39,456 bases of DNA, taken from the NCBI GenBank assembly GCA_017428925.1, contig JAFRPY010000003.1, positions 1-39,456 of the forward strand. Reading direction: 5' to 3'. This document shows positions 8,217-16,202 of the stretch, in pieces. This DNA comes from Prevotella sp. (GTDB taxonomy: Bacteria; Bacteroidota; Bacteroidia; Bacteroidales; Bacteroidaceae). A model generated the notes under the pieces. The model made no database searches. It was not told the origin of the DNA and saw nothing but the letters and a program-made list of their open reading frames with translations. Position numbers and translations under genes: made by a program. Numbering within the stretch: position 1 is the first letter of the stretch; each line of letters starts with the position of its first letter.

Positions 8217-9248
8217 TTATTCGAATAAATTGGGTTCCATGATGTTTCCATTGTAGGGATTGCGGCCGAAGTGCTTGTAGGCCAGTTCGGTGGCCATGCG
8301 TCCGCGCGGGGTGCGCTTGATAAATCCCTCCATGATGAGGAACGGTTCGTAGACATCCTCGATGGTGCCGGCATCCTCGCCGATGGCTGTGCCGATGGTG
8401 GTGAGTCCCACGGGGCCGCCCTTGAACTTGTCGATGATGGTCAGCAGAATCTTGTTGTCGATTTCGTCCAGACCATACTGGTCGATGTTCAGTGCCTCGA
8501 GTGCCACGTGGGCAATCTTCAGGTCGATGCGCCCGTTTCCCTTCACCTGGGCAAAGTCGCGCACTCGGCGCAACAGGGCGTTGGCGATACGGGGCGTTCC
8601 GCGCGATCGGCGAGCAATCTCCACGGCGGCATTATCGTCGATGGGAACCTGCAGGATGGATGCCGAGCGTAGGATAATCTTCTTCAGCGTATCGGGCTCG
8701 TAGTACTCCAGGTGCATGTTGATGCCGAAACGGGCACGTAGTGGAGCCGTCAGCATTCCGCTCCGTGTGGTGGCTCCGACGAGCGTGAAGGGATTCAGGT
8801 CAATCTGTATGCTCCTCGCCGAAGGCCCTTTGTCAATCATGATGTCGATGCGATAGTCTTCCATGGCGGAGTAGAGATATTCTTCCACCACAGGTGACAG
8901 CCGGTGAATTTCATCGATGAAAAGTACGTCGTTGGGTTCGAGCGAAGTCAGAATACCTGCCAGGTCGCCGGGTTTGTCGAGCACCGGTCCGCTGGTAATC
9001 TTGAATCCCACCCCCAGTTCGTTGGCGATGATGTTCGAAAGCGTGGTCTTTCCCAGTCCTGGCGGTCCGTGAAGGAGCGTGTGGTCGAGCGGCTCTCCAC
9101 GGTATTTGGCAGCCTCAACGAACACTTCAAGATTCTCCACCACCTTCTTCTGTCCGCTAAAGTCGGTAAAGCGGAGGGGTCGCAGAGCGTTCTCAAAATC
9201 CTTTTCGGCAGCGGTTTGCTGTTGTCTGATGTCGAAATCTGTTTGCAT
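8217..9248 (-). CDS. ruvB: Holliday junction branch migration ATPase RuvB
   Basis: 343 residues, full length. RuvB is the hexameric motor that, with RuvA, drives branch migration of Holliday junctions. Visible motifs are the N-terminal [12 protein letters not shown], Walker [10 protein letters not shown], Walker [11 protein letters not shown], sensor I with GATTRSG, the arginine-containing APLRARFG, and the C-terminal winged helix with RTPRGR. It heads the minus-strand run continuing through the DUF4252-like gene, coaD and ybeY, and has a good promoter just upstream (9256-9287). Confidence 0.98.
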   Translation of the reverse strand: MQTDFDIRQQQTAAEKDFENALRPLRFTDFSGQKKVVENLEVFVEAAKYRGEPLDHTLLHGPPGLGKTTLSNIIANELGVGFKITSGPVLDKPGDLAGILTSLEPNDVLFIDEIHRLSPVVEEYLYSAMEDYRIDIMIDKGPSARSIQIDLNPFTLVGATTRSGMLTAPLRARFGINMHLEYYEPDTLKKIILRSASILQVPIDDNAAVEIARRSRGTPRIANALLRRVRDFAQVKGNGRIDLKIAHVALEALNIDQYGLDEIDNKILLTIIDKFKGGPVGLTTIGTAIGEDAGTIEDVYEPFLIMEGFIKRTPRGRMATELAYKHFGRNPYNGNIMEPNLFE

Positions 9249-9255
9249 TTGGCGA

Positions 9256-9287
9256 CAAAGATAGTGTAAAATTCTATAATAAACAAA
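9256..9287 (-). promoter_or_regulatory. Promoter of ruvB
   Basis: On the minus strand, TTTG (9287-9284), a 20-bp spacer and TATCTTTG (9263-9256) match the Bacteroidetes consensus exactly. The -7 box ends only 8 bp before the ruvB ATG, so the leader is very short or absent. Confidence 0.7.
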
Positions 9288-9293
9288 TAAAAC

Positions 9294-9324
9294 TTGCAGA
9301 ATTCGGTAAAACGTCGTACCTTTG
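9294..9324 (+). promoter_or_regulatory. Promoter of the secreted esterase gene
   Basis: TTG at 9294-9296, 20 bp, then TACCTTTG at 9317-9324. Transcription would start near 9330, about 27 bases before the ATG at 9357. It lies back to back with the ruvB promoter. Confidence 0.75.
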
Positions 9325-9356
9325 CGGAATCATTTTCAAACTTATTATTAACAAAC

Positions 9357-11159
9357 ATGAAGCGTTCATTACTTTTCACTTTTTACATTTCACTCCTGCT
9401 GTTATTTGCCGTGCAGGTTCACGCCTACAAACAGGAGTCGATCAACATTACCGTGAACGGCCAGCAGCGAAACATGGTGGTATTCACCCCTGATGTGCTG
9501 CCCGCCAAGTCGCCGCTGTTCATCGTTACCCACGGTATGAACCAAGACCCCGAATACCAGTATGGCTCCGACAAGATGTACCAGCTGATTGACGCCGAGA
9601 AATTCGTCATTGCCTACCTGCGCAGCAACGGCAACATGTGGGACACCGGCGGCACCAACGACCAGAACTTCGTCATCAAGACCATCGACGAGATGGTCAC
9701 CCGCTTCGATATCGACAAAGACCGCGTGTATTGGTCAGGCTTCTCCATGGGCTCCATGCTCATCCACCACTGCATTGCCAATATGCAAGACAAGATTGCA
9801 GCCTTCGCCCCCACCAGCGGAATCCAGTTCTCAGAGAGTCCTTGGGAGAAATGCAAGAAGCCCGTCAACCTGCTGGAGTGCATAGCCTACGGCGACGATG
9901 TGTTCGGCTACGAACAGTATGGCATTCATGGTTACATCGAAAACTACGCCCTGCACGACAACCACACCCATTATTCGAAGACGACGGGCTACAGAATCAA
10001 CGGCAGTTGGTTCGACGGCGACTTAGAAAAATGGACCGGCGGCCCTAACGGCGGCGAAGTGTGGCTATATTCCTACAACAACGGCGGACACTGGCCCAAC
10101 GATATTAATCCACGTCTCATCTGGAATTTCTGCAAGCGTTTCACGCTGAACCAGCCCAAGGTGAAAATCACCCAGCCCGAAGGCGAGACCACCTATCTGT
10201 ATATGGCACCCGACGGCGAGGCCGTTTTCCCCGACATCACCATCGAGGCCAAAGCCAAAGCCACCAATGGACAGGTGGAAAAGGTGGAGTTCTACGATGG
10301 CAACACGCTGATTGAAACGCTCACCGCCCAGCCCTTCACCGCAACGCTGACGGCTCCCCAGGCCGGACAACACGAACTGCGCGTCGTGGTGACCGACACC
10401 AATGGCAAGCAGGGGGAAAGTTCATGCACGGTGAACTGCGTTGCATCAAGCAACTACGACATGGTGCAGACTTTTAACACCGAGGGCGTCGTGCCACAAA
10501 ACTGGTACGTGAGCAACGGAAAAAACAAGCGTGTGGGCGGCGGACTCCCATTCACTTCCGGCTGTCGTCTTCTTCGTTTCACAAACGAGTCAAAAGCCTT
10601 TGAATATGGACTTTTGGTGCAGAGTCCTTCGGGCAACGAGAAAGTCGCATGGGCAAAATATGGCGACAATACCGCCCGTTCGCACATGACGCTGCATGCG
10701 GGAAATTATTCCCTCATGACCAGGACGTACAACTGGAACCAGCCACAAGCCACCCAGGTCATCTACGCCATCGAGGACCTCAACGGACAGGAAGTGGCCT
10801 CGGAGACTTTCGCACCCATCACCAACCTTGGCGGCGACACAGGCAACAAAGTCCCTGGCGGCAGAGGCCAGACTTTCAATTTCGACATTCCTCAGACGGG
10901 CGAATATGTATTCAGCATCTACACCGATGCCGTGGCCAATGCCGATTTCGTGGTGGGAATGGCCAAGATTCAGGCCAAGTCGTTCGTTGAGTCGGGCATC
11001 AGGGAAGTCAGCACCCATCCCGAAAATACGGTGAAGAACGGATGCTACGACATCAGCGGCCGCAAAATTCAGGAAGGCATTTCGCCGAATGGTCAAGGCT
11101 CGGGAAAGCTGAAGCCCGGCCTTTACATCATCGACGGCCGCAAAACTGTCATCCGATAA
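9357..11159 (+). CDS. Secreted CE1/PHB-depolymerase-like esterase with Ig-like domain
   Basis: 600 residues from ATG 9357, which gives a signal peptide ending near QVHA and agrees with the promoter; the open frame back to 9294 overlaps that promoter. Residues ~20-270 form an alpha/beta hydrolase of the PHB depolymerase / feruloyl-acetylxylan esterase type: THGMNQDPEYQYG, the nucleophile in SGFSMGSM, and a C-terminal histidine in NGGHWPND. Residues ~275-360 look like a bacterial Ig-like domain (VEKVEFYDGNTLIETL). A beta-rich module follows, then a Prevotella-type C-terminal motif (CYDISGRKI...GLYIIDGRK) resembling a type IX secretion sorting tail. Likely role: deacylation of plant polysaccharide at or outside the cell surface; the substrate is not determined. 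Confidence 0.8.
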   Translation: MKRSLLFTFYISLLLLFAVQVHAYKQESINITVNGQQRNMVVFTPDVLPAKSPLFIVTHGMNQDPEYQYGSDKMYQLIDAEKFVIAYLRSNGNMWDTGGTNDQNFVIKTIDEMVTRFDIDKDRVYWSGFSMGSMLIHHCIANMQDKIAAFAPTSGIQFSESPWEKCKKPVNLLECIAYGDDVFGYEQYGIHGYIENYALHDNHTHYSKTTGYRINGSWFDGDLEKWTGGPNGGEVWLYSYNNGGHWPNDINPRLIWNFCKRFTLNQPKVKITQPEGETTYLYMAPDGEAVFPDITIEAKAKATNGQVEKVEFYDGNTLIETLTAQPFTATLTAPQAGQHELRVVVTDTNGKQGESSCTVNCVASSNYDMVQTFNTEGVVPQNWYVSNGKNKRVGGGLPFTSGCRLLRFTNESKAFEYGLLVQSPSGNEKVAWAKYGDNTARSHMTLHAGNYSLMTRTYNWNQPQATQVIYAIEDLNGQEVASETFAPITNLGGDTGNKVPGGRGQTFNFDIPQTGEYVFSIYTDAVANADFVVGMAKIQAKSFVESGIREVSTHPENTVKNGCYDISGRKIQEGISPNGQGSGKLKPGLYIIDGRKTVIR

Positions 11160-11188
11160 GAACTTATTTTCCATAGCCGCAAACCACT

Positions 11189-11226
11189 CCGCCCCTGCCA
11201 GCCATTCAACGTGCCGGCAGGGGCGG
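11189..11226 (+). terminator. Hairpin after the esterase gene, likely terminator
   Basis: Perfect 11-bp arms CCGCCCCTGCC (11189-11199) and GGCAGGGGCGG (11216-11226) with a 16-base loop. The following bases are not T-rich, so termination efficiency is uncertain. Confidence 0.6.
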
Positions 11227-11313
11227 ATTAGACAAAAATCGCGGCCGTTTCCCCGATTTGTCCACAATCGGGCTAATAGTCCATACTATTTGAAAAGAAA
11301 TATATCGGAAAAG

Positions 11314-11344
11314 TTGGAGTTCGTTTTTTCTTGCCCTACCTTTG
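11314..11344 (+). promoter_or_regulatory. Strong promoter with no protein gene behind it
   Basis: TTG at 11314-11316, exactly 20 bp, then TACCTTTG at 11337-11344. The match is as good as for any protein gene here, yet no convincing ORF follows before the terminator at 11483-11524. It is the main evidence for the RNA gene below. Confidence 0.7.
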
Positions 11345-11349
11345 CACCG

Positions 11350-11524
11350 CCGAAAGGACAAAATGGCATCGCCACGTAGCATCACGGTTATGACATCCGA
11401 CAGCCTTTCGACATGGATCTGAAATTCAACAAAAAAACTCAAGGAGAAATACAGTTGTTGATTATTGATCAAAAATGACCGGAGTCTCGTCGGCGGGTTA
11501 GTCCTTTCGGCGAGACTTTTTTTT
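11350..11524 (+). ncRNA. Candidate structured small RNA (about 175 nt)
   Basis: The segment runs from the predicted start of a strong promoter to a strong intrinsic terminator. The bases CGCCGAAAGGAC at the 5' end (11348-11359) are a perfect 12-base reverse complement of GTCCTTTCGGCG (11501-11512), just before the 3' end, so the ends can close on each other. That pairing competes with the terminator stem. The 5' segment can also pair over 7 bases with CCTTTCG at 11404-11410. The only ORFs are 19 and 21 codons (ATG 11363 and 11413); the latter contains AAGGAG internally. It could be a 6S-like RNA, another sRNA or a leader for a tiny peptide. I do not recognise the sequence. Confidence 0.5.
11483..11524 (+). 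terminator. Intrinsic terminator of the candidate RNA
   Basis: AGTCTCGTCG (11483-11492) pairs with CGGCGAGACT (11508-11517) with one G-U pair and is followed by an uninterrupted run of T to 11524. This is the clearest terminator in the window. Confidence 0.85.
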
Positions 11525-11641
11525 GATTAATTTCTGACAACGGGTTTTTGCAATCTGGAAAATTTTTCTGCTGAAGAACATAAAATTTGCATTTCGGAAT
11601 GGGAAAAACGGCGGATTTTCAGCCGATTTTTTCCTTCCGCC

Positions 11642-11729
11642 GAGCAAAAGATAGGGAATTGGTGAGCAAAAGATAAGGAATTGAAGAGCAAAAGATACGG
11701 AATTGAAGAGCAAAAGATAAGGAATTCAT
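11642..11729 (+). repeat. Four 22-bp direct repeats in copy A
   Basis: Units begin at 11642, 11664, 11686 and 11708. Each starts GAGCAAAAGATA and continues with a variable base, GGAATT and a 4-base tail. There are no spacers between units, which excludes a CRISPR. Copy B also has exactly four units, and the last unit of each copy ends in CAT instead of GAA/GGT/GAT. Confidence 0.92.
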
Positions 11730-11843
11730 GGAGAAAATCAAAAAATTCTCGGCAAATCATATCGATTTAGATTTGTTAACACCTCCTTAAAACCCTCAAA
11801 CTCTTGCAAACCCATTCATTATCAACAACATACGAAAAACATG

Positions 11844-11903
11844 GTCAAAACTCGCGTATTTGCGCCCCAAAGTGCGTTTCGTGACAAAAACGCGAGTTTT
11901 GAC
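11844..11903 (+). other. Terminal palindrome of copy A
   Basis: GTCAAAACTCGCGT (11844-11857) and ACGCGAGTTTTGAC (11890-11903) are perfect 14-bp inverted arms around a 32-base loop containing TTTGCGCCCC and GCGTTTCGTGAC. Copy B keeps the core arms (AAAATTCGCGT / ACGCGAGTTTT); the one changed base gives a U-G pair on the element's sense strand, so the fold is preserved. Confidence 0.8.
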
Positions 11904-11993
11904 CCCAAAAATTCAGAATTTATTTAACAGTCAATGCTTCCGCTGCCGTTATTTCGCCTCACCAGCGCCATAGAGATACTAAAATGTTTGGAA

Positions 11994-13022
11994 TTATCCG
12001 AGGATTGCTGCCAACTGCTGGATATCGGCTTCGGTGGTTGACCAACTGGTGACGAACCGGCAGACAGTATGGTGGCTGTCGGTGGCTCCCCAGTGGATGA
12101 ATTCCACTTGCTGTTCCAGCTCGCGAACCTTCCCGTTGGGTATCACCACGAACTGCTGGTTGGTGGGTGAGTCGAGGAAGAAGGGATAGCCGCGGTCGGC
12201 AAAGAGTTGTTTCAACTTCATGGCCATGCGGATGGCATGGGCAGAAATGTCGAAATAGAGATTACCGGTAAACAGGGCATCGAACTGGATTCCCACCAGC
12301 CGGCCTTTGGCCAGCAGTGCTCCGTGACGCTTGATGATGGAGAAAAAATTCTTCGGCGCATTGCCACGGGGGAATACCACAGCCTCGCCGCAAAGAGCAC
12401 CCACCTTGGTGCCGCCGATATAGAAGGCATCGCAATGGGCAGCGAGCCAGGGCAACGTGACGTCGTTGGCGGGTGAGGCCAGGGCATAGCCAAGGCGTGC
12501 TCCGTCAATATAGAGCTGGAGACCGTATTGCTGACAGGCACTGTAGAGCCGTGCAATCTCGGTTTTCGAGTAGATGGTTCCGTATTCTGTGGGAAACGAA
12601 ACGTAGACCATTCCCGGCTGAGCGCAGTGGTCGCGGCTGCCGTCGCTTTGAAACGCCCGCATGAAATGGTCGAGTTCAGCAAGAGCAAGCTTGCCATCGT
12701 AGGCCGGCAGTGCGATGACCTTATGCCCTGAAGCTTCGATGGCAGTTGCCTCGTGTACGTTAATATGCCCCGAATCGACGGTGATGACCGCCTCGTAGGA
12801 GCGCATCATCCCGTCGATTACTGTAGCATTTGTCTGGGTGCCACCCATCAGGAAGAATATTTCGGCATCGGGTGTTCCGCATGCCATCCGGATTTTCTGC
12901 TTTGCCTGTTCGCTATACACGTCGTAGCCATAGGTGGCTGTCGTCTCGGCATTGGTATCCGCTAAGTGTTTCAACACTTGCGGGTGGGCACCGTTGTTAT
13001 AGTCGCATTCGAATGAAATCAT
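11994..13022 (-). CDS. ltaE: Low-specificity L-threonine aldolase
   Basis: 342 residues. This PLP enzyme cleaves threonine/allo-threonine to glycine and acetaldehyde. The N-terminus (SFECDYNNGAHPQVL, YGYDVYSEQAKQKI) and the GGTQTNAT, DSGHINVHE and YIDGARLGYA segments are typical. The PLP-binding lysine is Lys206 in YIGGTKVGAL. It lies 9 bp downstream of the DUF4468-like gene in the same direction, so co-transcription is likely. The 3' end faces repeat element A, with about 65 bp between. Confidence 0.92.
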   Translation of the reverse strand: MISFECDYNNGAHPQVLKHLADTNAETTATYGYDVYSEQAKQKIRMACGTPDAEIFFLMGGTQTNATVIDGMMRSYEAVITVDSGHINVHEATAIEASGHKVIALPAYDGKLALAELDHFMRAFQSDGSRDHCAQPGMVYVSFPTEYGTIYSKTEIARLYSACQQYGLQLYIDGARLGYALASPANDVTLPWLAAHCDAFYIGGTKVGALCGEAVVFPRGNAPKNFFSIIKRHGALLAKGRLVGIQFDALFTGNLYFDISAHAIRMAMKLKQLFADRGYPFFLDSPTNQQFVVIPNGKVRELEQQVEFIHWGATDSHHTVCRFVTSWSTTEADIQQLAAILG

Positions 13023-13031
13023 AGTAACTTT

Positions 13032-13793
13032 TTACCAGTCGTCGTCCTCGTTGCCCACAATTCCGTTCTTGACGGCCTCTTCCACCTTGTCGATGATGGC
13101 ATTCGAATAGGCGTGTGTCATGACGAGTGCCTTGGCACAGGTGCGTTTCTGCGGATCTTTCTCGATGAAGGGATAGTGATGGGCTATCTCCCACTGCTCG
13201 TCGTAGAGCCGGCGGTCGGTGTTGTCGCCCTTCATGCGCTTGCCGTCGCTGTAGATGTTCTGATTGTCGCTACGATAACCGTCGCGGCTGGTGTCGAGCA
13301 GACCTCCCAGCCATCCTGCATCCTCGGCCTTCAGTATGTCGTAGGTCTGCACCGTGTAGGTCACGCGAACACGTCCTTCTTTGATGTCGAGGCGGATAAT
13401 CGGGGTGATGTTCACCACGTAGCGGTTGAGTGTACCCGTGTGGTCGGCAATGGCATCGATGGTTGAGGAGATGATAATGCAACCAGCATCTTTGTCGTTG
13501 AGGGTGATGGCCTGTTTGTCCTTGAAGGTTGCCGTGGCCCAGTAGTTCAGTGCTAAGTAGAGTTGCTGCTTGGTCTTGCCCGGAACCTCGATGACCTGCT
13601 GGTAGGTGAGGCTTTCGTTCTTGTCGAGTGCGAGTCCCGAGGCGACGGTCTTGGCAGCGTCGAGCCACTTATCGCCGTAGCGCTCCTTGGCATATTTCTC
13701 CAGGTCGGCCGATTTCATTACCTGAGCTTCGATGGCCGTTGTGCCGCAAATGGAAAGGACGGCGGCAAATATCCAGATTCTAGTCTTTTTCAT
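13032..13793 (-). CDS. Secreted DUF4468-like protein
   Basis: 253 residues with a signal peptide ending near TTAIEAQ. The central part (YQQVIEVPGKTKQQLYLAL, then W...FKD, GCIIISSTIDA, and IIRLDIKEGRVRVTYT) follows the pattern of DUF4468, a TBP-like fold common in secreted Bacteroidetes proteins. The C-terminus ends in an acidic NEDDDW. No enzymatic motif is seen and the function is unknown. It precedes ltaE by 9 bp. Confidence 0.65.
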   Translation of the reverse strand: MKKTRIWIFAAVLSICGTTAIEAQVMKSADLEKYAKERYGDKWLDAAKTVASGLALDKNESLTYQQVIEVPGKTKQQLYLALNYWATATFKDKQAITLNDKDAGCIIISSTIDAIADHTGTLNRYVVNITPIIRLDIKEGRVRVTYTVQTYDILKAEDAGWLGGLLDTSRDGYRSDNQNIYSDGKRMKGDNTDRRLYDEQWEIAHHYPFIEKDPQKRTCAKALVMTHAYSNAIIDKVEEAVKNGIVGNEDDDW

Positions 13794-13805
13794 CTTTTCT
13801 ACACT

Positions 13806-13880
13806 GAGTTTAGAGTTTAGAGTTTAGAGTTATCGCTTCGCGATTGTGAATTATGAATTAAGAATTATGCATTAAGCATT
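13806..13880. repeat. Tandem GAGTTTA 7-mers and AATTATGAATTA-type repeats
   Basis: Three exact GAGTTTA units plus a partial one (13806-13831) are followed by an AT-rich series of related AATTATG/AATTAAG/CATTAAG motifs up to 13880. The block fills the space between the barrel gene and the DUF4468-like gene. Confidence 0.75.
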
Positions 13881-13881
13881 A

Positions 13882-14487
13882 TTAGAACTTGTATTTCAAA
13901 CCAGCCAGCACAATACCCTGCTCGCCAAAGCCGGCTTCAACGAAACCGCGGAACTTGCCGCCAAACTCAACGCCGACGGGCGACAACTGTCCCATGAAAT
14001 ATATTTTGCTATTGCTCTCGTCCTTGTTGATTTCCTTGTCTTTCGACTTTTCGGAGAGCAACATGGCGCCTGCTGCCACCTTGGTGTACAGGCCGAAGTG
14101 GTTCTTGTTGACCCAATAGTACTTCACGGAAGGCATCACCGAGATGTAGCGGCGTGTGCGCTCACCGGTAACCTGTCTGGAGTCTTTTTTCACCACATCC
14201 TCACCATACTGGGAGTAGGTGACGATACCGCCGACAGCCAGTTTCGGATCGTTGGTGTGGTAGAAATATTCTACGGCCAGGGTGCCGAACTGCTTGTCGT
14301 TGGTCCACTCATAACCAGTAATGCCTTCCCATAAACCACGTCCAACGGCATTGCCAATACCGTCGGCAATTAATGAAATGCCACCACCGTATGATACACC
14401 AATCTCGTGCTTGAGATCTTCGTTCTGTGCGTTCACATTCATTGTAGCCATCATGGCGGCCACCACCATTACGAAATACTTTTTCAT
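13882..14487 (-). CDS. Outer-membrane beta-barrel protein
   Basis: 201 residues with a signal peptide ending at MNVNAQ. The mature protein alternates polar and hydrophobic residues, with aromatic strand ends and a final strand GIVLAGLKYKF that ends in phenylalanine, typical of small (about 8-strand) barrels. No enzymatic motif is visible. It has its own promoter (14578-14608) and a leader of about 85 nt containing a small hairpin (ACAGG / CCTGT, 14543-14558). Confidence 0.7.
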   Translation of the reverse strand: MKKYFVMVVAAMMATMNVNAQNEDLKHEIGVSYGGGISLIADGIGNAVGRGLWEGITGYEWTNDKQFGTLAVEYFYHTNDPKLAVGGIVTYSQYGEDVVKKDSRQVTGERTRRYISVMPSVKYYWVNKNHFGLYTKVAAGAMLLSEKSKDKEINKDESNSKIYFMGQLSPVGVEFGGKFRGFVEAGFGEQGIVLAGLKYKF

Positions 14488-14577
14488 TTTCTTTTTCTTT
14501 TTTATTGTTGTTAATTATTGATTTCCTTTTTAGAAAGCTCATACAGGACAAAACCTGTGATTCGCGTTTTCTGCGTG

Positions 14578-14608
14578 CAAATTTACATCCGTTTTCATTC
14601 CATTCAAA
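14578..14608 (-). promoter_or_regulatory. Promoter of the barrel gene at 13882-14487
   Basis: On the minus strand, TTTG (14608-14605), a 19-bp spacer and TAAATTTG (14585-14578) fit the Bacteroidetes consensus. Confidence 0.65.
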
Positions 14609-14722
14609 ATATTTGCATCTTTTTTTTCATTAATTGTTTGGACAGAAAGACAAATAAAAGACAAAACAGGAGAGGCATGCCCAATTTTTGTCTACAAAGG
14701 GTACAAATTGAAAAATAAAGAC

Positions 14723-14730
14723 TATCTTTG
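14723..14730 (+). promoter_or_regulatory. -7 box upstream of the lipid A deacylase-like gene
   Basis: TATCTTTG lies 20 bp before the ATG at 14751. No good TTTG is found 19-21 bp upstream, so only the -7 element is clear. Confidence 0.5.
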
Positions 14731-14750
14731 CAAACCAAAAGACAAGAATT

Positions 14751-16085
14751 ATGGCTGAAAGACTCACGCCCACAAAGAACGCTCTGAAACGGCTCACAAC
14801 GGTGATATTGCTCATGCTCGCCACTGGCCAGCCAGTAGCCGCTTCCACGGAACCGGAAACCACCGAAGCCGACTCGCTGATGGTGAATTCAAGCGAAACA
14901 GTGCCACGAGAAGAGCGGAAGATTCCCGACATCTGGTCCATACAGGCCGGGGCAACGGCCAGCTATATGATTCATGCCGGCCCTGACATTCAGGCAATAC
15001 TGCACTCCTTCTGGGCAAGCCATTACGACATCAGACTGAAATGGCGTCAGGCCAAAGAGAACACCAGCCCCTACGACCGCGCACTGAACCGCCCCATCAT
15101 TCAGGGCGGACTACTGCTGGGCGACTTCAGCCGGACAAAGGTCTATCGCGAAGAGTCGGCCTATCATTCCACTATTGGCAGAATGTGGACACTCTACGGG
15201 GGCATGCAGTTGGAACTGGCGGCAGGCGACCGTTGGAGTGTCGGAGCCGACCTACAGAACGGTATCAGTTACTGTACTGACCCCTATAACGAACACGACA
15301 ATGCCGACAACAACATCATAGGCTCACATTTTTCCCTTTACGTCAACTTAGGACTCTATGCCAGATACCGAATGACACGAAGATGGCACATTGCGCTCAA
15401 CATCGACTTCAAACACTACAGCAACGGTTCACTCGACAGGCCTAACCTTGGCATCAACGCCATCGGACCGACACTGGCCTTGCAGTACGACATACAGCCA
15501 CCGACAACCGACGACAACCCTGATCAAGAAAAAAGAATAATACCCGCCGCACAATGTCAGTCCACCGGACAAAAACTATTCAACAAGAAAATCTACACCG
15601 ACTTCATGGCCGGTCTGGGTATGAAGGCACTGATTGACGGTTTCAACGTGCACCACTCCAGCCATAACCCCGTCTATGGGTTCCCGACGGTGATGATAGC
15701 CCCGATGTATCACTATCATCTGGCACATGCCACAGGCATCGGCATCGACTATACATACGCCGACTATGTGTATAAAATCAAGGAATACGACCGCATCCTG
15801 GGCTTCAGCAACTATGATTATTCGCCCCATATACTCGGACTCAGTCTTCGTCACGAGGTTTTCTACCGCAGCTTTTCGCTAAACGTGGGCTTAGGCTATT
15901 GCCTCATAAAGAAAACAGGACACTCGGCCGACACCAACGAGAGCAAGGCCTATCAGCATGTAGCACTGCGCTATTCGCTGCCGTTCACAGGTAGCCGCTT
16001 CTATCTGGGCTATAACGTCAAAGCCTACAGGTTCCAGAAAGTGGATTGCATCCAGCTCATTGCGGGTTACAGGATTGGTTGGTAG
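14751..16085 (+). CDS. Acyloxyacyl hydrolase / PagL-like lipid A deacylase
   Basis: 444 residues with a signal-like segment ending near QPVAAS. Two barrel-like halves are seen. The first carries the family signature HYSNGSLDRPNLGINAIGP (about residues 223-241), in which the His-Ser pair corresponds to the PagL catalytic residues, together with many aromatic strand ends. Members sit in the outer membrane and remove acyl chains from lipid A. The length is about twice that of PagL, as in other Bacteroidetes members, where the C-terminal half (HHSSHNPVYGFP...) looks like a second barrel. A membrane-efflux operon follows in the same direction but with its own likely promoter. Confidence 0.75.
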   Translation: MAERLTPTKNALKRLTTVILLMLATGQPVAASTEPETTEADSLMVNSSETVPREERKIPDIWSIQAGATASYMIHAGPDIQAILHSFWASHYDIRLKWRQAKENTSPYDRALNRPIIQGGLLLGDFSRTKVYREESAYHSTIGRMWTLYGGMQLELAAGDRWSVGADLQNGISYCTDPYNEHDNADNNIIGSHFSLYVNLGLYARYRMTRRWHIALNIDFKHYSNGSLDRPNLGINAIGPTLALQYDIQPPTTDDNPDQEKRIIPAAQCQSTGQKLFNKKIYTDFMAGLGMKALIDGFNVHHSSHNPVYGFPTVMIAPMYHYHLAHATGIGIDYTYADYVYKIKEYDRILGFSNYDYSPHILGLSLRHEVFYRSFSLNVGLGYCLIKKTGHSADTNESKAYQHVALRYSLPFTGSRFYLGYNVKAYRFQKVDCIQLIAGYRIGW

Positions 16086-16114
16086 TGCCAATCCTGCAGG
16101 CTTGCTGACAGCCT
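16070..16114 (+). terminator. Hairpins at the end of the lipid A deacylase-like gene
   Basis: CAGGATTGG (16070-16078) and CCAATCCTG (16088-16096) form a perfect 9-bp stem that spans the stop codon. A second small stem, AGGCT/AGCCT, follows, then TGATATTTTTTC. Together they look like a terminator, but the T-run is some bases away. Confidence 0.5.
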
Positions 16115-16159
16115 TGATATTTTTTCTACACCAATAGACGTAGAATGAAAAAAAATGAT

Positions 16160-16167
16160 TACTTTTG
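16160..16167 (+). promoter_or_regulatory. Likely -7 box of the ABC efflux operon
   Basis: TACTTTTG fits TAnnTTTG and lies 35 bp before the ATPase start. No convincing -33 box is seen. Confidence 0.4.
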
Positions 16168-16202
16168 CGGAAAAATTTGATTTTTTAGGTAACGAATAGG
16201 AT

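Larger units (their letters stand above)
11534..11929 (+). repeat. ~400-bp non-coding repeat element, copy A
   Basis: The element runs from CTGACAACGGG to about TTTAACA and recurs, reverse-complemented, at 30962-31346. By eye most positions agree over the whole length. Parts in order: an AT-rich left block, GATTTTTTCCTTCCGCCG, four 22-bp direct repeats (11642-11729), a more variable middle with a conserved TTTGTTAACA, and a right end that forms a long hairpin (11844-11903). It encodes no protein; the small ORFs crossing it change frame at each 22-bp unit. It starts 10 bp after the terminator of the candidate RNA. It is not an IS I recognise: no transposase and no inverted ends at its borders. 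Confidence 0.85.

Noticed and set aside
11363-11478. Peptide ORFs of 19 and 21 codons in the candidate RNA
   Set aside because: Neither has a proper ribosome-binding context or recognisable sequence; an RNA role fits the end pairing better, although a leader peptide cannot be excluded.
11642-11729. CRISPR array from the 22-bp repeats
   Set aside because: The units are contiguous with no spacers, number only four, and no cas genes are present.
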